Counted from the stretch's first letter, positions 1 to 12,385 are shown. The stretch is DNA of 64,000 bases from Triatoma infestans (GCA_011037195.1 JAAEAF010006026.1:1-64000), one strand, 5' to 3'. Numbers and translations are program-made. Notes: generated by a model from the sequence alone, not told the origin.

Positions 1-600
1 TCTAACTTTTTAAAAATGTTTTACCCAAAAAAAACCTACAGAAGTGACTGCCTCATACAAAATCGATAATAATCAATACACTGGATTCAATATGTGTTAT
101 CAATATATATTTGATGGAATAATTTTTTTTTGTGTGTTTATTTCATAAGAATTTAAAATGTGCTAAAAATCTTAGGGCATTCAATTGCATCGTCAAAGTA
201 CAGATCTAACGAAAAAAAAAAACTTACAGAATTTATTAAGTGAGTGACTCATAAAATCGATAATAATCAGATACTGGATTCGATAGGTGTTATCAATATA
301 CTTATCGATAAATAGATTTTTATCTTAAAGAATAAGACTTTTGTACGAATGGAAAAATACTTTTAATTAGAAATTATATTGCAAACATTGTGCATACATA
401 GAGGTTAATGAACTTTTGTATGAATGGAAAAATACAGGTTAATGAACCCTGGCCTGGGGTACGTGGGGCAGAGCCACTCTTTAAGTCTCTGTGTATATAT
501 TTTATATATATATCTATAGAGAGAGAGAGAGTGAGTGAGAGAGAAAGGATATGAGAGAGATGAGGGAGAAGTATGTGGTGGTGAGGTATAAGGATCTAAA
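1..600. other. AT-rich non-coding DNA with an imperfect duplication
   Basis: No coding signal is seen. About 41-120 and 226-305 are imperfect direct copies: both contain a run reading close to AAATCGATAATAATCA, then a CTGGATTC motif and TGTTATCAATATA, about 185 bp apart. A shorter repeat (CTTTTGTA, then GAATGGAAAAATAC) occurs near 333 and 412. A GA-rich simple repeat lies at about 518-565. Confidence 0.5.
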
Positions 601-613
601 GAAAACTACTATT

Positions 614-690
614 GCCAAGTTACCACTATAGCTGAGTGGTGTAAGTGATGGACTTGGATGACGAAGGTTGTGAGATCGCTTTTGCTGACC
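614..690 (+). repeat. Possible tRNA-like SINE head
   Basis: The stretch TAGCTGAGTGGTGTAAG resembles a tRNA-derived pol III A box, and GGTTGTGAGATCGC about 30 bp later is a weak B box. It differs from the clearer SINE family at 14288, 54581 and 55902, so this is a tentative call. Confidence 0.3.
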
Positions 691-734
691 TCAGCAAAAA
701 AAAATTAATTTTTATTATTTCTTCGCCTACAGGA

Positions 735-880
735 AAAGGGGAGGGTGAGGGGTGGTGTGGAAAAGTTGGAATAGGTATGGGAGGGGAGGGGGTCATTTGG
801 TGGGGGAGGGGTAATGTGACTGTGGTGAGAGGTGGGAGAGGGGGACGGCCGCCATCTTGTGCAAAAAAAGTGGCCTAGAA
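735..880 (+). other. G-rich tract
   Basis: A run of G clusters (GGGG, GGG, GGGGAGGGGG, GGGGGAGGGG and others) sits in otherwise AT-rich DNA and ends in CGGCCGCCATCTTG. The spacing of the G runs would allow G-quadruplex folding on the plus strand. The open frames across it are composed of low-complexity G-rich codons, and I do not regard them as a gene. Confidence 0.5.
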
Positions 881-1181
881 CCCGTCAATCCTATCTACTG
901 CCCGTATTACAATTTTTTTGCATTTCTTCACCCTCTTCCTTTGAAACAATTATAGCTAGATATTCACAGTTACCGGGTTGTGATTATACACTCTTTTGTC
1001 AGGCCCTCTTGTAAAATATAAAAAATATTTTTCTTGATTTTCATGTATTACCATTTTCAATCTCGGTAGTTCTCAACGTAAGGATTATGATTTTGCTCAA
1101 ATTTACGCTATTTCACCAATTTATCGAAGCTTGCTCTATATCTTAAAGCAACATCAGGTTCAAACATGTAAATCTGACCAC

Positions 1182-2253
1182 TTACTTACTTACTTAATCT
1201 ATCTCTTGTCTACCGCATTACGGTGTAAGAGTTCCCCTGCAGATACCAGACCAAGTATCTGAGTCTCATGGCTTATTTTGGCCATCCGGCTTTCGTCCAT
1301 TCTGCATACATGTCCATACCATCTTATTGGCTCTCTTCAATGTACCTCTGGGCTGGCTTCACATCTAGGCTTGTTCTAATGGTAGCGTTCCTTATCCTAT
1401 CCCTTCTACTTTTCCCCTCTATTCGGCGTAGGAATCTCATTTCCATTGCTTGTAATTGGCTCTTATGTTTTGTTGTAAGAGTCCAAGATTCACTCGCGTA
1501 GGTAAGGATTGGGATGAATGTGTTTTTAAAGATCGTTACCTTCGTACCTTTGGAGATCTCTTTCTTGTTAATGAAGCCTTTTTTCACTGCATTGAAAAAC
1601 CTTCCAGCGGAATGAATTCTTTCACGAATTTCAGTGTCGATTAGTCCGTTTTCAGTGATATGAGCTCCTAAGTACTTAAATGTATCTACTTGCTCTAACA
1701 CTTTTCCATTAATACGGACAATTCGCCCATTTGGCGCACTTCTCTTGCCTATCCTCATGACTTTCGTTTTATTTTCATTTATCACCATATTTATTTTCCT
1801 GAGTTCTTCTTGTAGCGCCAAAATGTTGAACTGAAGATCCCTTCCATCTTTTCCCAACACTACTATATCGTCCGCATACGCTAGCAAGGTATAGCTTATT
1901 GGGCAGAGATTTCGGTAGCCGAAATTAAACCCTCTCATTTTCCTTTTTGCATTTCGTAGGGCTGTGTTAAGGAGGACAATGAACAACAGTGGACTGAGGC
2001 TACATCCCTGTCGAATGCCTGAATTCGTCGTAAATTCCTTGGAGGTGTTATGGCAGCTTCTGACTATACCTCTGTTTACTTTGTATAGGCTTTGTACAGC
2101 CCATCGAAGCCCCCTATCTACCCCAAGATTCTCCAATGCCTGGTCAACCTCGTTGCTCTTTACTCTATCAAAAGCCTTAGCCAAATCCACGAAGCAGCAG
2201 CTTATCTCCTTATCTTTCTCTATAAGCTTTTCGGAGATTTGTCTTATAGTGAA
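1182..2253 (-). pseudogene. 5'-truncated LINE reverse transcriptase (RTE-like)
   Basis: This minus-strand fragment encodes the palm and thumb of a non-LTR retrotransposon reverse transcriptase. In order it shows DLAKAFDRVKS (motif A region), GIRQGCSLSPLLF (motif B), YADDIVVLG with the catalytic YADD at about 1864-1878, and a thumb ending LTYASESWTL. The main frame stops at 1324. One frame over, RWYGHVCRMDESRMAKISHET-like sequence continues to about 1261, so roughly one base is missing near 1327. The 3' end carries a short TAAG repeat (about 1182-1194 on the plus strand). The insertion is flanked by a 13-bp direct repeat, TAAATCTGACCAC, at 1169-1181 and 2254-2266. This marks a target-primed, 5'-truncated insertion. 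The endonuclease and the N-terminal half are absent. The clade assignment rests on motif style only. Confidence 0.88.
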
Positions 2254-2266
2254 TAAATCTGACCAC

Positions 2267-2579
2267 ATTAACATTTATTAGTCGTAACAAAATGATGAAG
2301 CAATATGGTGTACCTTCCTCTGTACTATTAGAACTGAAAGCTGTCTCTCTGATATAATATCTGCTTGGAATTTAGGAAAAGGACACATCGAATTAAAAAG
2401 TAGAAGGATATCTTTTCTGAAGGCTTTATCACAGAAAATTTGTTATAAATCTGACAATTTGAGATAATTCTGACAATTTCACTTTACTTTTATGGCAACA
2501 ACTCTTTATACAAAATTAATTTTTCCAAAATGTCGCATTACAATGTTGACATTTTTCAGCGTGTCAGGCGAATGAGAAG
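2267..2579. other. AT-rich spacer, nothing recognised
   Basis: Unique-looking AT-rich sequence between the LINE insertion and the LTR-A copy. No coding or structural signal was seen. Confidence 0.4.
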
Positions 2580-2583
2580 AAAA

Positions 2584-3434
2584 TATATTGGAATCAGATG
2601 TCTTGAATAGGGAGTAGAAGCGAAGAATAGGTGGATGTTAGTTATAGAGCTGTTACTCAAAATACGAACTACTGAATTTACGAAAATAGACTATATTTTA
2701 ACAATAATTTAAAGTGTTTGAAATAATAACTACAATTAATTTAAAGTGATTGAAATAGTAACTAAGATGCAAAATTGTAAATGATTATGAATAATAATAA
2801 ATATATGTTTAAACCTTGAATAGGGACGCACTCGCGATGTGTGAAACTTAACTGCTTGAACTGACGTGAACTGATGTCTGAACGTTGAATACTGATTTGA
2901 TACTCCTGTATAACTGATCTAATACTGATGTATAACTGATAGATAACTGATATAACACTGATCCCCTCCTCCACGACGTTTATATTGATATCACTCACAC
3001 ATTGACAGGTGTGTAAGTACTAGCCACACTACGACATCTCTTGCTGTATGTTGACCTTAGATAGGTCGGTGTCCAGGGTGAGTTAGGTCAGTGACCAGAG
3101 TGGTGACAGATGGTGGCTAGTCGGTGATTATCAAAGACTATTTGCTAGTGGATGTGGTAGCCAGGTGGCCTTTTGAGTGTTCGGTGACCCTTGTATGAAG
3201 GGAATACCGGCCAGGTGGCTTCTGTACACTGGCCTATAATGAACCCTGTTTGAAAGGGTTTTAGCGGCTTTCCTTTAGTGGCGTTCCTTAGACCGTGTGT
3301 TGACCCTTGTTTGAAAGGGTTTTTGTTTGCCGCGGTTCTTGACCTAAAGATAGCGGCTGGCTGGAACCACTAGTTATAATTTTTAGATTTATAATTTAAA
3401 AATTATATCTTTTTCTTCTTGCTATCACATTACA
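2584..3434 (-). mobile_element. Solo LTR, family LTR-A (minus copy)
   Basis: Read on the minus strand, it begins TGTAATGTGATAGCAAGAAG and ends GATTCCAATATA. It aligns along its whole length with the plus-strand copy at 14525-15332. Flanking AAAA at 2580-2583 and 3435-3438 fits a 4-bp target duplication, though it is low-complexity. It contains a degenerate run of ATAACTGAT-like units (about 2880-2960) and repeated AAGGGTTTT/GGTCA blocks (about 3190-3320). No gag or pol sequence is adjacent, so it is a solo LTR. The superfamily is not determined. Confidence 0.75.
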
Positions 3435-3438
3435 AAAA

Positions 3439-4191
3439 TATGGGCCAGGAAATATGAAAATTAAAATAATGAAATTTCTGATAAAATAATTTGTGTTAAA
3501 AGTAATTACTTGGCATGAACATTCATGTATGGCATGCCAGTTATGCTGAAATATCCGGGTGGGGACTTAATCTAACCATTCTAAAGAACAATTTGTGGTG
3601 CCAACTGCTAAAAATCTGTCCAGGCGAATTTGCAGTATTAACGCATTTCACAAAATCGTGACACAAAATAGCTATTTTATATATATATATATATATAGAT
3701 TCATATATACAATCCCAGTAGGGATCTCGTCAAATAATGCCCTGCTTTTTCATTTTGCTATTGGTAAATTAGATTAATTAGGGTGCTGGCTACTCAGCTA
3801 TCCCACCATCATCTCAGAAAATTACGTGTCTACCCTGGTACTAGTTTTACCAATTAGTTTGTCTTGGGCTGGCATGCATTGCATGTGAATTTAAACCTAT
3901 ACTAGCCAGTAAATAGGACTATAATCATGCTAATGACATTGGCCTTGTTGGTGTGGTAGAATTAAGTTTTGTCGTCTTTAGGCAGACTTTCTTGCGTGCA
4001 ACAAAAATCATATGGCAATCCGCCTAACTGCTACGTCAGCCGCCACATCACATGAGTTGCAACGCACCAGGACTACGGTGGCAAACTGGCGGCCCGCAGA
4101 CCTGATATGGCCCACAAAGGCTTTGTCTTCATGATTTCTTTTCTGAAAAACAATGTTTCTAACATCTTGCAGGCATTGAAAGAGAAAAAAA
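3439..4191. other. Intergenic AT-rich DNA with a TA repeat
   Basis: A short TA microsatellite lies at about 3676-3697. A less AT-rich stretch at about 4005-4130 has no recognisable protein. Nothing else was identified. Confidence 0.4.
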
Positions 4192-4883
4192 TCTGCTGTA
4201 AAACACTCACACAACTTTATCTTACTCCAGTTCTCAAAATTATAATTGACAAATTTTATAGTTAGTGTAACAAATTTAATGAAATTCGTCGAAAACTGAA
4301 AAAAACTGTGCAGTAACAGCGTACTTACAGTTTACTAATTTTCTTGAAACTTCGGAATTTTAGCCATGTATTTATTTCAAACTAATTTTGTTTGGATGGT
4401 AGAATTATATAAATAACTGTGCTAGCGCTTTAAAAAAAAACATAACCCCACCCCTCCTCCAAAAGTGCACTTAAATGAATGTTTCCAGAGAAATGTTACT
4501 AATAAATGTTGTAGCTCATTGTATGTGTAGTTGATGTAACAAGTTTGAAGAAAAATTGTTGGAGCCATTTTTTTAAAAAATCGCAAAAAATGTAAAAAAA
4601 ATTAACTAGTAAAGTGGTATTCCAGTTGAGGAATTTAAACAGATAACCTATTGTCGGATCCCATGGTGATATTTAAACGGAATATCAAGTTTGGACTTTC
4701 TACCGTTGTTCATTTTTGAGCTATGCTGTTCAAATACATACACACACACACACACACACATTTGCTAAAAACAGCTTTTTTTGAACTCATGGGACCTCAA
4801 AACTGATATTTCCGGTGAAAACTCGATATCGAAAATTTGACACGATTACACAAAACTTTCTCTTACTAGGAGTAAGAGAAAAT
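4192..4883 (+). repeat. HPR repeat, one-module copy (forward)
   Basis: It begins TCTGCTGTAAAACACTCACA and ends with the hairpin arm GTAAGAGAAAAT. It has one internal module instead of two, which explains its length of about 0.69 kb. The first CTTCCGG junction is mutated to CTTACAG (about 4325) and the second to TTCCAG (about 4620). A CA microsatellite lies at 4739-4760. The full family description is given for the copy at 34584. Confidence 0.85.
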
Positions 4884-6383
4884 AAAAAAAATCATTAATA
4901 TTTTATACTAGCTTTAACCAAAACGAAACTTATTATTTTTATTCATTAAATCTTTATTACATTAATTATTTTTAATTCTTTTATTATTTTTTTCAAAATA
5001 ATAATGATCCGCTAAAATGACATTGAAGAATTGAAAAAAAGATTTTCTGATTTCAAACAGTTTGAAAACTGAATTATAATTTTTATCTGATCACCTTTTT
5101 TTTTTTATAAATATAGAAAATGTTGCAGAAGAATTACAAACGAAAGTAATTGAACATCAGTGCAATACTAAACTAAAAAAAAAATAATAAAACGAAGTAG
5201 GCATAAGAAATATTTATAAATACCTCAGCAGTAAATAAGGACAAATATAAAATTTATTATCAAAAATGTTGACAATCTAGTACATATTTTCATAGTAAGT
5301 CAAACTTCCGCTCATGGATAAAAAATTCCAAATTAAATGCAATACTTCCGCTTTCTAACACGAAACAAAAAAAAAAAAAAAATCAAATATTGACTGAGCA
5401 AATTGATCAGTTAGTAACGAGTAAAAGATTTTAATATTATATTAAAGGAAGTAATCTATGATTACAGGCATTATTTTTGTGTACCAAAATTTTAATATTT
5501 TTATTAAAAATGAAAGTTCCTTTTTACATTTTATCATTTATTTTTGTAAAATAAAAGGGGATAAAAGTTCGTTAGGCATAAAAACTTAAAGTCATTGATA
5601 AGAATTATTCTATTTTTAGTTTATGTTTTGGTTCATAGGCTAAATATTGAACATGACCCACGTCAACGTCAATTATATTTATATAATTGATTGGTCCTTT
5701 GCTGTGTTTGGGCTTGGGAGGAGATCTAGAAGGAGATTTGTCCTAGGAGATCTGGAAGGAGAAGTAGAGAAGTTTTATACAAGGAAAAGGGCTAGCTAGA
5801 GTCTACAATCCAGTCTATAGTTGGGACTATCATTCACTTTTGTATACACTGTAAACAACACTATCACCAACACACTGCCCGTTAAAGTCTGCCATTATTA
5901 CTCATGCTATCAGTTTTGTAAAGACCTTGTATCTCAGTTAATATATCTGTAATCTTTTCTCTTTTACATTTTTCTTTGTCCTACAATATCGATAAACTTG
6001 TTCGTATATATTATCCTATAACTCGTGTTTACCAATCATCAATCATGGCAGTTATTCATCGTCTGGCAGTCGTTTTCATTCGGCATTTTTGATATGCTTC
6101 AAATAGGAACTTAATCGGGTCCTGAATGTCCACACACCCGCTAGTGCCTAACATCATTGTTGTGAATCCCATATAAATCTTAAATATGCAGGCATTTCTT
6201 ACGGTTTCCTAGCAATTAGTTGAGATGTGATGAGAACGTACTAAAGGTACGTTAATTTGCTTAGCCAAAATATACTTGTGACTGCTAAAACGTAATTAAT
6301 ATTAATTTCTGTTTTATTGCCGTTGATTACATTTGAAATCTGTATTGTCTTTTACAACTAGCAGATTAAATTATAAAAAAAAA
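4884..6383. other. AT-rich DNA with an LTR-like segment
   Basis: About 5640-6250 is less AT-rich. It has two near copies of AGGAGATCT followed by GGAAGGAGA (5717-5765), a TTTTATACAAGG stretch and TATA-like motifs, which resembles retrotransposon LTR sequence. I could not find paired ends or a target duplication, so its identity is open. The rest shows nothing recognisable. Confidence 0.3.
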
Positions 6384-7340
6384 TCTGGGGTAATAAACTA
6401 TTCTAAATTGTAAATGACAAATTTTACAGTTGGTGTACCATATTTAATGAAATTCGTCGGATTTCGTCGAAATTCGTGAAAAAACTGTTCAGTAAAAACG
6501 AACTTCCGGTTTATTAGGTTCCTTGAAAGACCCAGAATTTTAGACATCTATTAATTTCTAATTAATTTTGTTAGAATGGAAGAATAATTGTATCAGCAAA
6601 TATGATATCACTTTAGAGAAAAAAAATAACCCCACCTCTCCCCCAAAAGCCCCCTTAAATAATTTGACCAGGAGAAATGTTTCAAATAAAAATTGTAGCA
6701 CTTTATATGTATAGTTGACATTGCTGGTTTATAGAAAATTGTTGGAGTCGTTTTTGAGAAAATACCAGAAAACTGAAAAATATATTTCAGCAAAAAACGC
6801 ACTTCCGGTCACCCCATTTTTTTTCAAACTTGGAATTTCAACAACATATTTAATTCTAATTAACATTATTTAGATGACAGAATCGTCTACTAAACTGATA
6901 TAGTACTTTAGAGGAAGCCAGCCGTAACTCCACTAACCTTACTCTTAAATGAATGTTATCAGAGAAATGTTTCAAATAAAAGTTATTGGTTTTATGTATA
7001 GTGAGTTGTTGATAGGCCATGTTTGGAGAAATTGTCGGAGCAATTTTTGAAAAAAAAATCGCAAAAAAAAGTGAAAAAAAAAAATACATTCAGTAAAGTG
7101 GTACTTCCGGTTGAGGAATTTTGACAGATATCCTACTGTTGGATCCCATGGTGATACCTAAACGAAATATCAAGTTTGAACTTTCTACATTTTTTTTGTT
7201 TTTGAGCTAGGCTGTTAATTTTCTAAAAATCACTTTTTTTTGGACTCGGGAAACCTGAAAACGGATATTTCTGGTGAAAACTCGATATCGAAAATTTGGC
7301 ACGATTACAATACTTCCTTTTACTAGGAGTAAGAGAAAGT
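6384..7340 (+). repeat. HPR repeat, two-module copy (forward)
   Basis: All three junctions are visible: ACTTCCGGTTTATT (about 6503), ACTTCCGGTCACC (about 6802) and ACTTCCGGTTGAGG (about 7106). The start is eroded: the TCTGG start is followed directly by TTCTAAATTG, with the 15-bp inverted-arm segment deleted. The CA microsatellite is also missing. The hairpin end is clear at 7315-7340. Confidence 0.85.
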
Positions 7341-8040
7341 AAAAAGAAATACCCATATATATGCAATTTGTTCCACGCACAGTCATTGTTCCGAGTATAT
7401 AAATATATATATATATATATTTGTTTATATACTTCATATAAACCTAGGCTGTGGTAATTTGTATATTTTTAATAAAGGCTGACAAGTTTTGGAAGTGAAT
7501 GTACGTAAAGAAAATAATATAAATTGTCTATAATCAATATAAATGTATTCCATCTTATTATTTCTCCATATCCTTCAACTTTCTCCTTTTCATCCACAAA
7601 AATTTCTCTTTATATCCTTCGTTTATTCATTCTCTTCATATGGTCAAGCCACTTATCATTTTTAGGAGATTTTCTGTTACTTACATCATCTTTCTAACAT
7701 TTTCTTCCTGCTGAACCATCTTAGGCGTAATGTTGTCCATCTCCTGCCCATTTATAATAATGCTCAGGATGAAGCATTGAAGTGAATTTAGCAAGTCTTT
7801 TATTACATTTCTTCGCTCATAAAAATCTTATCTCACTTGAATTATTTGAACTGATTTACAGTTTTAACATAGATCCCATTTTTAAAAATTAATTCTCTCT
7901 CTGAAGTAGCAAATTGTTAGTATCATTTTCATATAAATTTGTAATCCCTACTCATCATATTAGTAAATCTAACAAGTAAATTACTAACGAATAAATCTTC
8001 TTAATTTATTTTTCATATTTCTATGTTTTCCATTTTCCCA
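7341..8040. other. AT-rich DNA, possible LINE 3' remnant
   Basis: On the minus strand about 7540-7680 can be read as DKWLDHMKRMNKRRI. This resembles the C-terminal tail that follows RTE-like reverse transcriptases, with several frame breaks. It is a weak call. A TA/TATG repeat lies at about 7398-7422. Confidence 0.25.
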
Positions 8041-8740
8041 TGTTTGGACGTGGGTAAGTGGCGTCACTATCAGCCTCTGGCTATCCAGGTTGGGGATTCC
8101 CACACCCCGACCAATCCTATCCTGTTCCTTTCCTCTTGCAGGGTTGCCTGTAAGTATCCAGAGTTACTGAACCCCTGTACTTGAGGCAATGGACAGGAAT
8201 CAGTAGTTGTCACGAGCCATCGGGCGTGCGATCAGTCACGCTAAGCTCGTTAGACTATGAATTGCTGAACTGCGGGCGCAAGCTATGCTCCAAGCCAATT
8301 GTTTGCAATTAAGGTTGGATTCGTAATGGCCGTGTTTTAAACAATATCTCCATTAACCGCAGTTATGTGTTGAGCTGGAGGAGAAACGTGATATAAATTA
8401 AACCCCGGGGCCAGCCTGTAGCGGGAAGCGCAGTTGCTGCGTGTGCACGGTTTACCAGAGCCTGCTAGGGTGCCTTTCCTAGCTTCTGGGAATGGGGTGT
8501 GACCACTTTGTGGGATCACTTCACGCCCTGGTTAAGCGTTTCTCAGCCTGCCTTTCAATGGGTCAAGCGTAGCAGTGCCCGGGCGGGCGCTTCTGCCATG
8601 GCGAAGTCTTGCAGTAATAGTTCTCCATGATGGTGACATCCTTCTTTTGTAAAATGACCCCGTTGCAAGCAATTGGTTAAACCCCAAGAGGGTAGTGCGG
8701 CCCTTAAACTCCATCGAGTACAACAGAGGGGTAACAGAGG
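8041..8740. other. GC-rich island of unknown nature
   Basis: About 700 bp is markedly richer in G and C than anything nearby. It begins near TGGACGTGGGTAAGTGGCG and ends near GGGGTAACAGAGGAATC. Short frames are open on both strands (minus 8337-8519 and 8532-8723), but no conserved domain is visible. It could be the 5' untranslated part of a non-LTR retrotransposon, since internal promoters of this kind are GC-rich, or a remnant of a host exon or promoter. I cannot choose between these. Confidence 0.4.
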
Positions 8741-9139
8741 AATCTATATTTTTTTACCATTCTACGAGAGCAACATTCACATTCATTTTTAAAAAGAGTG
8801 GTTGATAATGATACCCTTGCAACAGATCTTTGATGATTGGGAATTCTTTCGAAATTTTAAAGCCTAGTGATCTATTTGTTAATTTTTTTGATGACTTTTA
8901 CTATTGGTTTTCCTATTATTGACCACTTTAAGATCTTTACAATGCAATTCAGTTTGGTCAGAATCTGACGCATCCTCGTGGTCATCAAACAAAAAATATA
9001 TGTTCAATATTTTGTGCACTATCAATATTTTTAAAAAAAATTTATCTGGTTGTAAACATTTTCAATAATATTATATATTTTTAGTATATCTTTTTAAACA
9101 AAACTTACAAATATTATCTTGATATATATATGTATATAT
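8741..9139. other. AT-rich spacer
   Basis: Nothing recognised apart from poly-A/T runs and a short TA repeat near 9121. Confidence 0.35.
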
Positions 9140-9420
9140 ATACAAAAGTTAAAAAAAAAATCATTGGAATCATTTTTGAGAAAGCCATAAAAAATCAAAT
9201 ATCTATTCAATAAAGTGGTATTTTTGTTCAACAAGAGAATTTTGGCAGATAAATTCTTGTTGGGTTCAATGATGATAACCAAATGGATTGTCAAGTTTGA
9301 ACTTTCTGGGATTTTTCATTTTTGAGTACACATACATATACAGACACACACACACACACACACACACACACAACACACAGAGATGAAAATTTGACATGAT
9401 CTAATATTTATTCTTATCAA
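9140..9420 (+). repeat. HPR repeat, degraded 3' part (forward)
   Basis: It retains AATAAAGTGGTA, then a mutated junction, GATAACCAAATGGA, TCAAGTTTGAACTTTCT, CATTTTTGAGTA, the CA microsatellite (9343-9372) and AAAATTTGACA. The terminal hairpin is lost. Confidence 0.7.
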
Positions 9421-10360
9421 TATTACTATATCTTAAAAATCTACACCATGCAGGCAACAAAATGAAACAGTAAGCTAGTGCAGAGGACAACGTGGAACGT
9501 CCAACACAAAACAATAGTCTATCTGTAATCACATTGTCCATCCCAAGCAAACAGTAACACTGCACCAGTCTTTGTTGAATATCACATTCCCTCGCAATGA
9601 TCAAAGTATAAAACTTTCTAAACGGAAAAAACAGAAAGCTTTTATTTTATTTATAGCTTTGTTTTATTTAGCTTTCGTAAGCTTTTGCTTTTATTAAGCT
9701 TTGTTTTATCTAAAGAGATAGAACGTTTTGACACGTTCATTTTAACCGCTGAATTTGATATTTTAAAATGGTGGTCTGAGATTTGGTCAGTGACCTAAAT
9801 ATTTACTTTTATTTATTTATATTATTCACAATCCGCAAAACAAGGTAAAATAACTAAATGTGTTCGGAGATTTGAGTCTGATTTGTACTTGCTTGAAGGA
9901 AATGGCCAGCCCCAAGTTTCTTGGGCTAATATTTAATATAAAAAAAAAACCTTATGGCACAACAGCCCATGAAAGGGCCAACACTTGCCAGACGGTGATT
10001 TGAATAAGGGGACTTGAGTAAGCTCGCCACAGATTCCACACCAAACAGTTCCGCAGTCGCTACCTAGAGCGCTACTAACTGTAGCTTTCCATTTATAATG
10101 TTTAATATAAGAAAACAAATTGGCCTCTTAAACAAATTTCTGTTAAACAAATATATACACACTTCTTCTTTTTACAAATATTTCTCTTTCTACTAACTTC
10201 AAAGGAAATCTTCAATGTCAATAATTAGACTTCTTTATTATATATATATATATATATATGAAAGGTAAAAATATCTGAATGGAAGAGCGAACTTACAAAA
10301 TTTGGAGGTCCAAAAAAATGCCCAATGAAATTAAAAACTAGACGTTGTGGTTGGTGCTGA
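9421..10360. other. Mixed non-coding DNA with a GC-richer fragment
   Basis: About 9945-10095 (ATGGCACAACAGCCCATGAA onward) is GC-richer. It looks like the 3' untranslated region of an insect LINE or SINE, but no coding part is attached. A TA microsatellite lies at about 10240-10259. The AAGCTTTTATTTTATTTA region near 9636 is internally repetitive. Confidence 0.3.
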
Positions 10361-10364
10361 ATAG

Positions 10365-10480
10365 CTGGAAAGCATCAGAGATATTTTCCTGTGATAACCC
10401 ACTTTTTTACATAGACATCGACCGGTTTCGGATCGTTCGTCCCTTCATTAGGATGTTTTTGTCAAAACAGTGTGATGACT
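10365..10480 (-). repeat. Fragment of a dispersed repeat with a CCGAAACCGGTC core
   Basis: Minus-strand reading gives GATCCGAAACCGGTCGATG, then AAAAAAGTGGGTTATCAC, then GGAAAATATCTCTGATG. The last block recurs at 38888-38925, 39065-39105 and 47452-47480. The CCGAAACCGGTC core recurs in both arms of the inverted repeat at 32172-32518. It is a repeat family of unknown class. Confidence 0.5.
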
Positions 10481-11662
10481 AGCAAAGAGCAAATTTAGTT
10501 GATACATTCAGTTAATTTAGTTGAATCTCTTCTGGAAATAATTAAAATTTGTAGGTTAAAGAAAGTTTATCTTTTTATATATATAATTTTATTTACAGAA
10601 GTAAGACAAAGGTCAAATGAGTGTTAAACGAGAATAAAATTACAATAAAAGTTCAGGCTTTTTTTAAAATAGTCATCTGTTTATATACAGAGTTCACAGC
10701 TTTAAATCTGTGAACGTTCATAATAATAATAATAATAATAATAAAGACCCTAATATTAGCTCTAATAAAAGCCGAGAACAATGGCTATAATTTAGTGAAT
10801 GGGAAAATTTTTACCAACGAGATCTCTATTATGATATATTGATATTACCATGGCAAATTCATGCTTAATGTATAATAATAAAATAAATGCAAACTTTAAT
10901 AAATAATAAATTTTCATTTATTTTTCGTGTTTTTTGTTATTTTTAAATTCTTTACATTTTCTAGGAAATAGCAATTTACATAGTAAGTAATTAATACAAA
11001 AGAACAGGTGTTTTTGAAAGCACATCATTATAATTAAACGAGTATATTTCAGCTGGTTTATATTCCTAACTCTATATCTAATATTTCAATAAACATTATA
11101 GCACTATTTAATATCAATATCAGATTTGTTTACGAGGAATCACTTCTATTAATGAATTAGTTTCTTATCTAAAATGAATTTCAATGTCATTCACTACCCA
11201 ACGACAGTCTTTTTTCATTCATTCGCAAAAACTTTGATATTATTTTAGTCCTGCGTAAAAAAATGAATACGATAAGTCGGTTTGAAACTGTAAATATTAG
11301 GAATTTTGCTTTATTTTCATTTATATAAATACAGATATTCATTCCTTGCATTTTACATGTTTGTTTTTTTTTGGTAAAATATCAGCTGTTAAGATAAGAT
11401 AATTTTAACTGATAAATATGTATTTATTCGTTTGTGACAAATACAAATATATAGTTCTGATTTAAATATATATATATATATTTACGGACATTCGCCAATT
11501 ACAAAATTCACATAAAACTAAAAATATAGATTATGTGCATCTGAATTACTATAATAAAGCAAAAAAAGTCGCAATGATATTATATGGGAAAAGACACTTT
11601 TTAATCATACCCCAAAATGACCAAAACAAAATATAATTGGGAAAAGAAAAAAAATAAAAAAA
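10481..11662. other. AT-rich DNA with an AAT repeat
   Basis: An AAT microsatellite lies at about 10720-10743 and a TA run at about 11466-11480. Nothing else was recognised. Confidence 0.35.
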
Positions 11663-12385
11663 TCTGCTGTGATACACTCATACAACTTTCTCTTACTCCA
11701 GTTTTCAAAACTGTGATTGACAAATTTTATAGTTATACAAATTTAAATGAAATTCGTCGGTATTTTTTATGAAAAAAATCGCAAAAATTGAAAAATACTT
11801 CCTGGTAAAAACGCACTTCCGGTTATCCAATTTTTTTTTAAACTTGGAATTTCAACAAAATATTTAATTCTAATTAATATTATCTAGATGATAGAATTGT
11901 ATAATAAACTGAAATAGATTTTTAGTGGAAATCCTAACTCCACCCCTCCCTCAAAAGTATCCTTAAATGAATTTTCCTAGAGAAATGTTGCAAATAAAAG
12001 TTGTAGCTCTATGTATGCGTAGTTGACATTCCATGTTTCCAGGAAATCGTTGGAACCATTTTTGAGAAAATTGCAAAAACATAAAAAAAATTACTAGTAA
12101 AGTGGTACTCTCGGTTGAAAAATTTCGACAGATAACCTACTTTCGAATCCCATGGTGATACCTAAACGGAATATCAATTTTGAAGTTTGTACGGTTTTTT
12201 GTTTATGAGCTATGCTGTTCACATACATACATGCATACATACACACACACACACACACACACACGCACAAACACAGACCATTTTCTCAAAACCACTTTTT
12301 TGGTCTCAGGGGACTTTAAAACGGATATTTCCGGTGAAAACTTGATATCCAAAATTTGACACGATTATTAGGCGTAAGGGAAAGT
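11663..12385 (+). repeat. HPR repeat, one-module copy (forward)
   Basis: It begins TCTGCTGTGATACACTCATA, followed by the intact inverted-arm segment ACTTTCTCTTACTCC. Junctions are CACTTCCGGTTATCC (about 11815) and the mutated ACTCTCGGTTGA (about 12105). A CATA/CA microsatellite lies at 12221-12265. The terminal hairpin is shortened to GGCGTAAGGGAAAGT. Confidence 0.85.

Noticed and set aside
645..878. Open frame on the plus strand through the G-rich tract
   Set aside because: Product is Gly/Trp/Val low complexity from G runs; no domain or splice context.
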